Below are positions 29,045-41,300 of a stretch of DNA of 64,000 nucleotides, piece by piece. Under the pieces are notes generated by a model. That model did not search any database. It saw nothing but the letters and a program-made list of their open reading frames with translations, and was not told where the DNA came from. The translations under genes and the position numbers were made by a program. The stretch is from Xiphophorus maculatus (taxonomy: Eukaryota > Chordata > Actinopteri > Cyprinodontiformes > Poeciliidae). Location of the stretch: positions 8,779,015 through 8,843,014 of the forward strand of contig NC_036461.1 of assembly GCF_002775205.1 (NCBI RefSeq), read 5' to 3'. The stretch's first letter is position 1; every line of letters begins with the position of its first letter.

Positions 29045-30502
29045 CTTTTCCTCTCTTTTTTACTCTGAATTCTGCACTTTACCACTGCTAGTAGTCCACA
29101 TCGATCTGTTTGTCCTGTTCAAACTAGTGATAAGAGGCACAGGCTCGTATGATCATGTTTTAAATGGCATTCTGGTGACCGTGTGACTGGGAGTAGACCT
29201 GTTGTACCAATACTTTTTGAATGTTTTTAATACAAACATGTTGCAAAATGTTGTATGGCTTAACGCTGAATAATATAAATACATTTTATAGATGTGTTTG
29301 TGTTTAACTGCCAGGGCTAGAAAAAAATACAATCAGTATCTTGTTGTATTAAGATTTATATATCTTTCAAGCCAAAATAAGTTCTCATAAAGTAAATCAG
29401 CAGCACTTTCCTGGATGTTTGAGTGTTGTCTCAAAGAAACAGTGAGAAGAGAGTCAGAGGGAGCAATTGAATTGAATACCTTTTTTAGAATGCATAATCT
29501 AAAGATGAAAATAGTTCTAAATCTCATTAAAATGAGAAGGCTATATTGACAAATGTTCCTTCTTGTTAAAGAGATGCTGCTCATGTATTTGTTTTGTAGC
29601 TCTGGAAGTTAAATCCTTCCTTACATTCACCCACAAAATAACCAAAGATAAATATTGGAACAAGTAACTAACTTGAATTTTTATTTTTGTTTTGGTAAGT
29701 TTAACTTAACTTAGTTTGTGTTAGTTTACTCTGTCTTTGCTTAGTTTATCTTAATTTATCTTTTATTTGAGCTTGGTTTGTGTTATTTATTTTGCTTATT
29801 TTTTCTAAGTTAATTTATCATAAACTGAACTAGTAATTCAAAAATATAGCAGACAAGGTGACATTTGTTTGTATTACTAATTTAAATAACTTATCTTGCA
29901 TTAGTTTCTAAAGTTAATTTAACATATTTTATCATAGTGTGTGTTAGTTCACTTGGTTAAATTACCTTAGCCTTGCTTTGGACTTTTTTTTTTTACTCTT
30001 TGCAATGTATCTTAAATTGCTGTATAAAGCAGGCCCTTTATTTAAACTCACCAATATATTAAGATGAAATTTATTGACAATGTTTTCATAGACATACAGC
30101 AAATAAATACGAGATTAATATTTGCAAAAAAAGCATAACAAATGTGGCACAATGACAACAAGTTTATATTTTTTTAAGGCTAATGTCAAAAAAGGTAAGT
30201 ATTTGAATGGAGATCTGTAAATGTAGTTTAAATGGACTTTAGTCATATAGCATTTTTCTAGTCTGACTATTAGAAGCACATTTTAATTAGACTCTTTTAG
30301 TCAGTCAAACTTACAATCTTCACACATACATAGATATGCAGATTAGTAGACAACTTGCTATGAAATGCTGCATGTATCGGGAAGCTTGTCTAATGATATA
30401 CAATTACAGCTTTTGCTGAGACACTTCCACCTCAACAGGCTGTGGCATTACTGGATTTTTTTTTCTTTTATTATGGAGGTATAAGTGTGCACTATATTTA
30501 GA
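29045..30502. other. Gap between lectin B and lectin C
   Basis: About 29,650-29,980 is AT-rich with many degenerate TTAGTTT/TTATCTTA words, probably slipped low-complexity sequence. No exon or clear repeat family is visible. The proximal promoter of lectin B should lie just above 29,044, but no clear TATA box was identified. Confidence 0.5.
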
Positions 30503-32325
30503 CTATTGATTATTCGTCCTGTTTAGGAACTCATAAGTTGGTGCTTTCTCACAAATCCAGTTTTGTCTGGATCCACATTCTAAATCATTCCAGGCCCTGA
30601 AGAAGTTTTCATTAGGGTACACTGCTGCACAGTCCTCGGTGTGATAATCATCTGGCTGCCCGACATTCCAGTATCTGTAACAAATAACAGATTAATATAA
30701 AAAGACCAAAATCCATCATCACCATTTTCCAAATAAGACAGTTGTGTTAACAATTGTTAAAACTGAAAAGAATGACTTATTTTCAGTAGTTCTGGCTTGC
30801 AACTTTTCAAAAATTCTAAATATATGTTCAAAATTAATTGTGATTATTTGCTATGTAATGATTAACAAAAGATTTGTGATACCATCACGAGTTAAAGTCC
30901 TTGTCAAAGTAAATGAGAAATTATTGTTTAAAATAATAAACTCCTACCCTTCAACTAGGGGCGTTCCATCCAACCATTGCCAGGCGCCTTCCTCGTTAGA
31001 ATCTCTCAGTCCAAACCAGAAAGCACTTTTGGTTTCTGAAGGATCCTGACCATGATTTAACAAGTAATTTACGATTTTCTTCTAATGGAGGAAAAATAAA
31101 ATGTAATTGGTAAAAACAATCATTGTTTTACTAAATGTAGACATCAAAAATCTTAACTAACCTCTTTGTCTTTGGTGTCAATGACTGGAAGATCTGCTCC
31201 ATAAATCTGGCAGAACTCTCTGGCTTTTTGCCATGATTTCAGCCCAGCATTGTTAGAAGAGAAGTAATAACACACCAAGTTTATGAAGAGCCATCCAGGA
31301 GGACAGTGAGTGCAGCCATCAGCTGTCAAAGATAATAGCACGATTACAGAAAATTTGTAAAAATGAAATACACGCAACTCCATCAAAGCTTTAAGTAAAT
31401 ATACGTGGCATCATGTCTCACAGATTTTTGGTACTTGTGATCTCAGTTTTCCAAGGTCCTGTGTAACTTTCTCAATGAGCACTTTGTAGTCTTCAGTCCT
31501 TTTCGTCTGATGTTCAAGCTCCCACTTGGTTTCTTTCTGACTCTTCATTTCACCGTCCAGCTGCTTCTGAGCAGCATATATGTTCTCAACTGCTGTCTTA
31601 TATTGCTTATGAAGTTCAACGAGGTCTTTTCCAAGGCTTTCGGTGTCTTTGAGTGTGAGGTGAGTTTCTTGCAATCTACTGTCTGCAAAGGCAGAAGAAA
31701 ATCAATCTGTTATGAGAAATATTATTTTCAGCTATTCTTACTGAAATGCAACTTTCAGAGCAGCACAACTTACAATGCACCCCCAGGGCAATATCAAGTA
31801 TAAGTAGAACACCAGCAAGAAGCACCAAGATTACTGCAGCCAGTGTGCTACGTCTCCCAGGAGTGAACAAAGTCACTAAGCACAAAACATAAAGAAATGT
31901 AACGAAATTAAACAGTTACACGTTATATTTATGTCCAGCATATAGACATCTCAATGTCAAAGGTCACAATATTTGAGCTTTACATTCAGCTATATGCAAT
32001 ATTCATTTTTTATTCTACGTTTAAAAAATATTTCTAAAGCCATATTGCTTTAAAATGTATGTAATCTCATTTAAATAAATTCTACTGCAGAATTTTACAG
32101 CTTAATATCTTCAGAGATTAAATTTCTAACATAAGTAAAAGTGCATATTGTGAATATTCAGCCCGTCATACCTGGTTGCCTGCTTGGGTTAGACATGTGG
32201 AAGGAATTATGATCTTCAACTTGGAATTCCTCTTCACAAATCAGCCTGTTAAATCCATCAGAATCGCAACCTTGAGATTGTGTCTTCTCCATTGTCCTTG
32301 TTAAGCTTTCCTCAGTCATGGACAT
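30503..32325 (-). CDS. C-type lectin C: type II membrane receptor with QPD motif
   Basis: Six exons in transcript order: 32172-32325, 31774-31875, 31422-31682, 31162-31322, 30948-31081 and 30503-30674, giving 327 aa. The start is the first of two in-frame ATGs (32325; the second is at 32319). The cytoplasmic tail (1-60) is acidic. A membrane helix follows (about 63-85, TLAAVILVLLAGVLLILDIA), then a coiled-coil neck and the lectin domain (GCTHCPPGW, FCQIYGAD, AFWFGL, EDCAAV, WICEKA). It carries QPD (277-279) with WND (299-301), the combination that favours galactose-type ligands in this family, unlike EPN in lectin A. The architecture and neck match lectin A. A transmembrane type II receptor role is inferred; ligand and cell type are unknown. 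Confidence 0.88.
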
Positions 32326-32904
32326 GTGAATGCATGGATTATTTTAGACCTGCTTTTGCTGAGCTCATCAGTAATACAATTCTGATGAATGTTCAGTTTT
32401 AAATTTAGATTTCAGTTTTCTCCTGAAAAGAGAAGTGAAATTATTCTTGCACCATCCTAACCAAATAACAAACCATGCTTCCTAAAAAGACAATTTTACT
32501 CTGGGAATTGTTACTGTCTGAAAAATTAACCCTAGTATCCAAAAATGACCCATTCAGATCAATTTCTTGCAAAATTATTGTAATGATCATTTCATATTCC
32601 AGCTATTCCTCGTAAATATGTTACTGATATCAGTCCATTTATATTTCTTTCACAAGTTTTAAGAAATATTGATTTCAGTTTCAATTAAAGGGTCAGAAAT
32701 ATTTATTTACAGAACATCTTCAGAATCTTTGATTCTTTTCCAACTGTCATGAATATTAGTTTCAGTAAATCAATTCATTAAGTGAAATCACATTATTACA
32801 CACAGGCTGATGTTTTTCTTTATTTCTGCTAATTGTGGTGATTTTCCATTTACAGCTCGTGAAAATAACATTTAAGTTTAGAATATTAGATCAGAGCAAT
32901 AAAA

Positions 32905-33310
32905 ACATCTTTAAAGGGACGGTATTATGTATTCTACTGGCATATTGTTCCATTTTAATGCTGTACAAATCAAACATAACTTTACAGAAATATGACACCT
33001 TGAAATTAGCCTGTCTCTCTTTTAAAAGTTCCTACTCTGTCCGACACTGCCTTCTGCACGTCGTCACAACAATGCCCCTCCCTTATGCCATTTACAACAA
33101 TTCTTATGATCTTTGTACTAAGAAGTAGTTCCAATTATGAGGTCAGCAGGTGTTTGTTAATTGCTGTTGCTAATAGTCTGGAGGAACTGAGTGGGGAAGA
33201 TGTGGGGTTGGGGTCCTCTGGAGGGCAGAAACTCGGTGAAGGGCTGCAGCTCCAAAGATGATCTTTGGGGAAATAGGCGGTGCTTCACGAGAGCAAGTGT
33301 TAATAGATTA
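32905..33310 (+). repeat. Teleost-type interspersed repeat upstream of lectin C
   Basis: The block begins TTTAAAGGGACGGTATTATG and continues with CCTCCCTTATGCCA and GAGGTCAGCAGG words typical of a common fish repeat. The same border, reversed, ends the block at 2,640-2,935. It occupies part of the 1.65-kb gap between lectins C and D; no gene is seen in the remainder of that gap. Confidence 0.4.
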
Positions 33311-33975
33311 ATTGTATGTCAACAACTCACTTGCAAATTTCATGTTCTCTGCTGTGTCCAAAACAGAATGCAGTCCAAGCTTACAAGATAGCAAAATACC
33401 AATTCGAAGTTAATAAAGATACTCCGAAACAAGACAAACAGTAAGCAAATAGAACAAATCTCAAGTAAAGGCATAATTTTAAAAATAACAGGAAGTGAAG
33501 TTTTATTAAGGAACAAAAGAACCTAAAACACACAGCTTGATTCAGAATCAAAATACGTATAGAAATATGGAATTTACAGGACACAAGAACTAAAAGTTTT
33601 AAACCTGTGGAATGAACTGGATAGCTACAGCCAACAGTGACAAAACCAAAATCACACACAAAATAACCATAATACAAATTCAAAGTACTGATGACCATGA
33701 CAGCTCTCATATATTGTTTTTTAAATCTGAAAAAACACAATCACAATTATGTGACTTTCTCTTGCTCCAAATGGCTTTTTGAGGTTGTAATGCTGAAATC
33801 TGCAAGGTACTTGCGTACACAAGATCCAATATTGGTTAAAATACTGGTGTCAAAACTTTCAAAACACCTTAAAATCTTAATAAGAACATTTCAAAAGTAA
33901 AGCCAGTAAAAAGTACACATTTTTGGAACTGAAATCCTTTATTTTTGGGAGTGTAAGGAACTGCTTCACATGTTT

Positions 33976-36925
33976 TCAGCTTTGGTTGATTTCACATATC
34001 CACTGTAACTGACTCTGACGACAGTCACCGTCATAACGTGTCTTCCAAGGATTCTCATCGCTGTAAATTGCAACGCCACAGTCCTCTCCTGTGTTCCAGT
34101 CATTTGGTTCCCCATCCATCCAATACCTTTGAAAAATGAAAGTTTTGAGTAAAACAGCAAAAAAAAAAAAAAGTCAAAAAATGTTCAGTGTCTCAAACCT
34201 TGGTTCGACCTCCGTGACATTATTAAGCCAAACCCAAGTCCCCTCTGTCTCCTTATCTGTGAGGCCTATCCAGAACCCACTTGCCCAGACATCACGACCA
34301 CTTCTCATGTCATTAATAGTATGACTGATAAATTCCTGCAAAAGCACAAACATGTTCAGAAACAATACAGTTTTTCAAGTCATACACACTGCTGGCCACT
34401 GTAAAAGATGTAAAAAAAAAAAAAACTTTATATAAATGTTGCACAATTATACAATTGGAAAATTAATCCGTGGCCCCGCGCCTAAAAAACAGGTCTAAAT
34501 AACCCCAGGATGCCACTCTTTGCTGACGTTTTGTATATTACAATAACACACATAGTGATGTTCACTAAAAAAAAATCACTTCACTTATATCTATTATAAA
34601 AGAATTATTGTTATTGTAGACACAATTGTGCCACAAATTATTTAGCTAAAAACAATTTCTCGTTGCTTTTTCCTCAACATAATAAATGTACTCAAATTCA
34701 AGATTTTGTGTTCCCAAAATTTCAGTGACATTTATGCACAGCTGTAAGAGATCAATTTATTTTACTGCTTTTTATCTATATCAGGGCTACAATGATAAAG
34801 AAGATATGATATAACTTTGGTGACATTGCACCAAAGTTAAAGATTGCACATTTACATTTCTCACCACACGTTTATCTCTTAACAAACAACTTGCAGCTTG
34901 TAGTTTTTTTCAACCCACCTGCTCCTGCTGGTTGTCAATCACAACAAGATCAGCACCACGTTTGATGCAGTCCTCTCTGCTTTTATGCCAGTTCTTCTTC
35001 ACAGTAGTGGACTCAGTGTAAGAAAAGAAATAGCAGCTCGAGTTGAAAATAAGCCATCCAAGAGGACATCTGCCACAAGTTGAACCTGAAATAAACAAGT
35101 TATTTATGTCTCGCTAGCTACCTTACTACACAATATATAAGAAAAAAAAATTGGGAAGGAAACGTTTCTGTCTGACCTAAAGCCGATATGTTGGCCTGCA
35201 GGTGTGTCTTCTCCACTTGCAGAGCTTCCACCTGCTTCTGATATCCATCATTGATGATCTTTTGCTGCTCAATTTGCTCCTTTAGTTGCGTGTGATTTTT
35301 TATTGCATTTGCCAATGCTCTCATGGCTTGCTTTTCAGCTTCGATCACATCGCTGTGGTTGCTGCGAAGAAAAGCGACCTCACTGATGACCTCAGATGCA
35401 GGTGAGTGGGAAACCTCTAGAGAGGCTTGTTTGACTTGAGCACCTGAGCAGATGAGAAAAAAATACTGCTAGAAAGGCAACACATTAGTATATTACAGCT
35501 GAGTTTTTAAAGATGCATGTGAAGGTTTTTTAGGGTGGAGTTACCACAAACAATTTAAATGTTCTAAAGAAAAACTCAAATAGGAGCAAAAGTTTAAAGT
35601 TATTGCGCACTGTCCCTTGTGTGTGTGAGTGAGTCATTTTGTGACCCTGTTTGAAATGGAGGAGAAATTCACTGTAGAGTCAAACTTCTGTTTTCAGTAA
35701 TAGTTTTAAAAGAGACACTGAAGATGTTTTTTGTATGATCACTCCAACCTAAAACATATCTGGTCAAAAATTTTTCTTTAAAGACATAAAGTTATTATGG
35801 CACTCATTGTTGCAATGAGTGAATGTAAACCTCTGAGAAGCAATTTAATATAAACCCTGCAAACCAAATAAAGTTAAAAACCAAGATTGTGACATTTATG
35901 GATGTTGAAACAATTTGAGGTTACAAAACATAGCTTTGCAAAGAAACAATGGTTCATTTTTTTGTTGTTTTTCTTTTTTTAGAAAAATCCTTCTGAATGA
36001 GGAAATAAGCATTTTATAAAATGTCATACTTACATTTAACACCAAGAACAACGGCAGATATGAATAACACGGCATTCAGCAGTCCGAGACACACAATGTT
36101 CACTTTGTAGTTTCCAAATACAGATCCTCCTGGAATTATTAACCAAAATATATAGGAATTTATTATATACATGATTTTGATTCATGTTAAAAATGTAATT
36201 TAAACTTTCATCTCGCAGACTTTAATCGTATTATATCTAGTAAAGTGGGAGCAGTCTAAAAGCCAAAAACAAATTAAATTACTAACAAATTCTTTTAGTA
36301 AGCTTCCAAATCAAAAAGTTGCAAAGAAATATTTAGAGTTTAAAATTTAGTTGGATGCAGGCTTTTAAATGTGAATGACCAAAAATCCAATATATAAAAC
36401 AATTCTTGATATTATTTCTACATTTGATTACTTACTAAATTATCATCTTTCATTTTTCATTTATTAGGAATAAAAACTATTTATTTAATGGTTCATTTAA
36501 TTTATTAATTGCAGAACTTCTGGCCCACTATACTCACAGCCAGTTATTTATTTTCTTTATCTATCTTTTCAGTAACACAGTCAATAGCCTTTAAATATCC
36601 TATATCTTTTATCGGTAGTCAAATTTTAATAATTAAGGAAATAAAGATGTATGAATAAATAAATATGTGTGTCACATATTACAATGGTGGAAATATACAC
36701 CTAATCTCTATACTTGTGGGTTTTCTGGTAAAATATGAAGTAAAATATTCATGCTATCTCTACCCCCTAATTTTGAAAGAATAATAGTAATCCCTTTTCA
36801 GTTTTAAATGGAAGTGCAACCACAGCCAGACATTACAGATCAATCAAATGACCCTTTGATTAATTTAAGGCCTTACCTTGTCCACAGAGAGGTCCATTTC
36901 TGTAGAAGTTCTGTTGGCGCTCCAT
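33976..36925 (-). CDS. C-type lectin D: type II membrane receptor with EPN but altered WND
   Basis: Six exons in transcript order: 36877-36925, 36034-36129, 35177-35443, 34919-35085, 34199-34335 and 33976-34126, giving 288 aa. The cytoplasmic tail is very short (about 25 residues). A membrane helix spans about 26-48 (IVCLGLLNAVLFISAVVLGV). The long coiled-coil neck contains several N-glycosylation sequons (NHS, NHT and NIS at 133). The lectin domain has CGRCPLGW, DCIKRGAD, GFWIGL, EDCGVAI and WICEIN. EPN is present (245-247), but the WND position reads RYDGDC, so calcium site 2 is only partly canonical. The QA/SNxSAL neck end and the CLGLLNAxL helix show that it is the sister of lectin B. Confidence 0.87.
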
Positions 36926-38301
36926 GGCTGAACACCCCTAGAACGATACTGACTAGTATCTGTCTGTTCTTCCTTTTTTATACACTCTAGCAGTGGAAGT
37001 ACAGTTATAAAGGAGGATGGATATAAAAAATTTTCTGTCCTGAGACAGTTAAAAAAAGTGAAATATGAACTGGAATGTACTGATTGATTCATGTATGTTT
37101 TGTTAACAGAATTTTCTTATCAGCAACCATTAATAAAACCAAAGAGAAAAGAAGGGGTTATATTATTCAAATACCAGCTGCTTTTTGTTTATTTCAAAAA
37201 ATATTTAGTAGAAATTTAAGGTTGATTTTAGTTTTATGTTTAAAATAATACAATTAGAATCCAGAGAGAGGCTTTTTGTATAGGTATTTTATATTTTATA
37301 TGATACATGTTTATTAAAGTTTAATTCACCAAACAGCTATTATCACCAAAAATGTGCTGCCTAAATTTCTCTGTTAGTACCTAATTCTCTGTCATACAAT
37401 TTTGAATAAGTAATTTTAAAAACATATATATGTGGTGCAAACATAGATGACAGAACACCTTTGAGTTGTACAGAGAAAACAGCGCTACCTACAGTCATAT
37501 TTTTCATGGTTGCAGAATTAGGTGCCTATGTGCAAAAAAAAAAAAGACTTTACTTCCCTCTATGAATTTGTTTGATTGTTTCAAGCATAAAAAGACACTT
37601 ATGTCTCCGCTGATTCATTTTCTGATCACAAAAAATAAAAATATTCAAACGCAAGCTATGAAAACAAAAATTAAATTAAATGTAATATAGTTTCCGGTAT
37701 TGTGCTTTGGGAAGTGACGCAGTAGTTGCCCAAGATAACTCCGTTTCCCAAGATAGCTTTTACTCAATTTCCCTCCGATGTTTGAAGTTGACACGTAAAG
37801 TCTGCTTCTTAGAATAGAATAACAGTCCATTGGCAGTTTTAAAAAGTGTTAATTTCAGCTGAAGGTTGTCATTGTTGCTAACAGATTAGCAAAAATCAAG
37901 CTAATCGTTAGAACAGAAGCTAAACTTTACCGGAAGTTATCTCTTGTTACTTTCACAATAAAATACTTCATGACGCATTTAAAGTTGGAATACTTTATTT
38001 TGGGAATTGAATGAAAAGTTAAACGAGCGCCTTCACCATAATGGGTTGTACTTGATGTTTGTGTAACTAATGTAGTTGCACTCATTTGGCTGCGCTATCT
38101 ATCTGTGGCTGTGTGTGCTACATGCGACTTGGAGAAATCTGGTCCTGTTTTTTGGTCTAGCAGCTTCTTCTTGTGGTCGAAAAGGGCTAATATGGTACAT
38201 GCCTGCGCACTTTCATATGCGTTTTTCATGAAGTGTTGTCGTTAGGCCTTGTCGGGTTATTTCCACCCCTCTGTCTGTGGTTAACAAATCCCCCAGTAGA
38301 A
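36926..38301. promoter_or_regulatory. Divergent gap between lectin D and nek9
   Basis: Lectin D and nek9 start 1.38 kb apart, head to head. The nek9 side has a consensus ETS-type CCGGAAGT at 37930-37937. A weak X-box-like GTTGCC with an AGATAAC half-site lies at 37725-37739. No exon is visible; (A)n runs and AT-rich sequence fill the lectin side. Confidence 0.4.
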
Positions 38302-41300
38302 ATGTCCCTGGAGGACTATGAGAGACATTTCGACTCGCTAAACTCGGATTTAGGCGGCGGGTCTGTGGTCAGCGAGCGATCAGCTTCAGGAACATTTAAT
38401 GGCGAAGAGGAGAAACTGCATTACATTCCTATCAGGATCCTCGGAAAGGGGGCGTTTGGTGAAGCTACTCTGTACAGAAGAACAGAGGTAAGTAGGTTAA
38501 AGCTAATTTACACCAATATGTAGTTCGCAGAGTCTTTCTGAAGTACTTTTTCCTCTAACATGTTTTCACATGTTGACAATTTACAGGCACAAACTTTAAT
38601 GCACTTTATTGGAGCTTTTGTGCATAATTGGTACATAATTGGGAATTGGAATGAAAGGACAATTAGTTCTCAATACCTCAGTAATTAAATATCTGAACAC
38701 ATGGTGCTCCTGTGAGTCTGGGGGTTAAAATACTAAACAACCCGATAAAGAAGTCTGGTTCTGCTTTGGGAACTACTCAGATTATTGTGAGAGAAGGTTA
38801 CTTCATAATATCAAGAAAATTAGAGAAAACGCTGAGGATCCTCTTCATGATACTGATATACAATAATCTTCAGCCAGAGGTTGCTGTAATACAGTACAGA
38901 CCACTACAAGATATCCTTCCTGCCATCAGCATCTACAACAGCTCTGTGTGGAAAATTGTATAACATGAATTAAAGGAGCATTTGTATTCCTTCTGGAATT
39001 ACAGTATTTTTTAAATGAATTTGTATTCTACCCCCGTTTCTCTGATACACTTAAATGCAGGTCATTGACCTGACTAGTAGAGTTCATATGCCTCTAGTCT
39101 AATCTCAGTATAAATTCTGCTTTTCTGTGAGGATGTCAGTGGTATGTTGAAGAACATTAACAAGGACCAGACAATCAGCATTCCAAGGCTTAAGCATATA
39201 AATGAGCATTGTTCATCCTATAATATGAAAATGCAAAATCTTTTTTTTTTACTGAGAGATTAAATCCCATTCCTCACTTTCTGCAAGTATTCCAGCTTTC
39301 TCCCACAGTCCAAAAATAAGACTGTTTAATTAGTTGTTTTTTTAAAATGCCCTTTAGTGTGTGTGTGTAAATATTACTATATTTAATTTTTTTGTTTGTT
39401 GCCATCAGACACATTAGAGTTATATCCTCTCATATTTCCTTTTAGTCTTATTCTGCACTCTTTGAGTAACAATTACCAGCATTTGTTTCAGCCATTTTCT
39501 TGTACTGTGCTTTGTTTGCAGGATAACTCCCTAGTTGTGTGGAAGGAGGTGGACCTGAACTCGCTCTCGGAAAAGACGCGCCGAGATGTCATGAATGAAA
39601 TAAGCATCCTCTCCATGCTGGAGCACAACAACATCATAGCGTACTTCAATCACTTCATGGATAAAAACACTCTGCTGATCGAGATGGAGTACTGCAATGG
39701 TAAGAAAATAAAGTTTCATGGTTCGCTCTGTGAATTAGTTTAAAAAGAGAGTCCTAAAGGGCTTTGTCCTCACAGGAGGAAATCTGAATGACAAAATCAT
39801 CCAGCAGAGAGGAAAACTTTTCTCCGAAGAGGTGCAGGATCATCATTTTTTGTTTGTTCATTTCAAATACAGATATTTGTGATGATGTTATTAATCTCCT
39901 TAATGTTTCTGAAGATTGTTATATGGTACTTGTACCAAATCACCTCAGCAGTGGCCTACATTCACAAGGCTGGGGTCATACACAGGTAAGATGTTATTGT
40001 TATTGAGAGGATCTTGCAGGCCATATGTTTGCTTGAAACACTTCATTTCAGTGGCTTGCAAAATTATTATTTCTCAAAGATTTTCACATCCTGTCTTGTT
40101 TCAAAACCAATTTGCAATGTCCTGCAGTGGGGTTTTATTTGGTAGACTGACACAGAGTAGCACAGTTTATTTTCAGTGGCCAACATTTTTGTTTCTAAAG
40201 TGATTTTATAAATAAAGGTGGAATGGAAGTTATTCCTGACATTGTGTTGTACATCTAGCTTTGTTTTTGTGCATAGGCTGATTGATTCCCTCTTGTTTTG
40301 ATTGAAACCTAATCTTATAACATTGTGCGTCTTTCTCATATTTTAACTTTTTTTCTCTTTTTTTTTTGCTCTCTGCATCACAGTAAATTTAAAAAAAAGC
40401 ATCCCATGCAACCACAATAACCGCCCCCCTGGGAAAAACAATTAGGTGGTTGGACAGTCTGAAATTGTACAATGTAAACAAAGAATTGAGACAAGAGAAT
40501 TTGACTCAAGTCATTTAGGGAATCTTGTTCAATGTGATGTGCAGTGTCTGTCTTCCTGCATTCTGCCTTATAACCAAAACGTCACGTTTTTGTTTAGCAC
40601 ATTCCTCGAAAACACAAATAGCAGTGAACTGCAAAAACTCTTAATGTAGCTTTTTTTCAACAACAGTAATAGTTCTGTTGATATATTCTTGCACCTGAGC
40701 TGTGAATCACTGCAGCTCTACTAGAGTTACTTTAAACCAGTTGGCTGCTTCTTTCCTTTATGCTTTTCTTTCCTGGCTGCCACGGCCGTGTTTTTGTAGT
40801 TTTGAAAATGTACCACACAGTTTCAGTTTTTAGATGATATATTAAACAGTGCTCAGTTAGATCTGAAAAGTTTGAGATGTTGCTTTATAATATCACAGTG
40901 TTTAAAATATCTCCACGGAACAGGTAAATTTATAAGGATATTAAATTACACAAAAGTGGATTCCATTCACCTAATTGGCGATTTCTATAGAGATATTCAC
41001 AGGGGACTGAATACAAATGGTAATAATATTTTTCAGGTTTTTATTTCTAAAACTTTTAAAAGCCATTACCTTCTTGTAAGTAATGTACTACTTTGTGTCG
41101 GTCTATTCCATAAAATCTTTAAGTTTATGGTTGTGATGCGACAAAATGTTAAAAAGTATTTTCACAAGCCACTACAAATGACAGATGTATGTTAATTTGG
41201 TCTGTTTTTCTTTTAGAGACATCAAAACTCTGAATATTTTCCTAACAAAAACCAACCTCATGAAACTGGGAGATTATGGCCTTGCAAAGAAGCTAGACTC

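Noticed and set aside
33381-33740. 119-codon minus frame with hydrophobic content between lectins C and D
   Set aside because: Cys/Phe/Leu-rich chance frame in AT-rich DNA, no family motif or matching splice signals.
39516-39743. Reading past the exon 2 donor in nek9
   Set aside because: The frame continues a short way into the intron by chance; the GTAAGA donor at 39700 restores the family sequence in exon 3.
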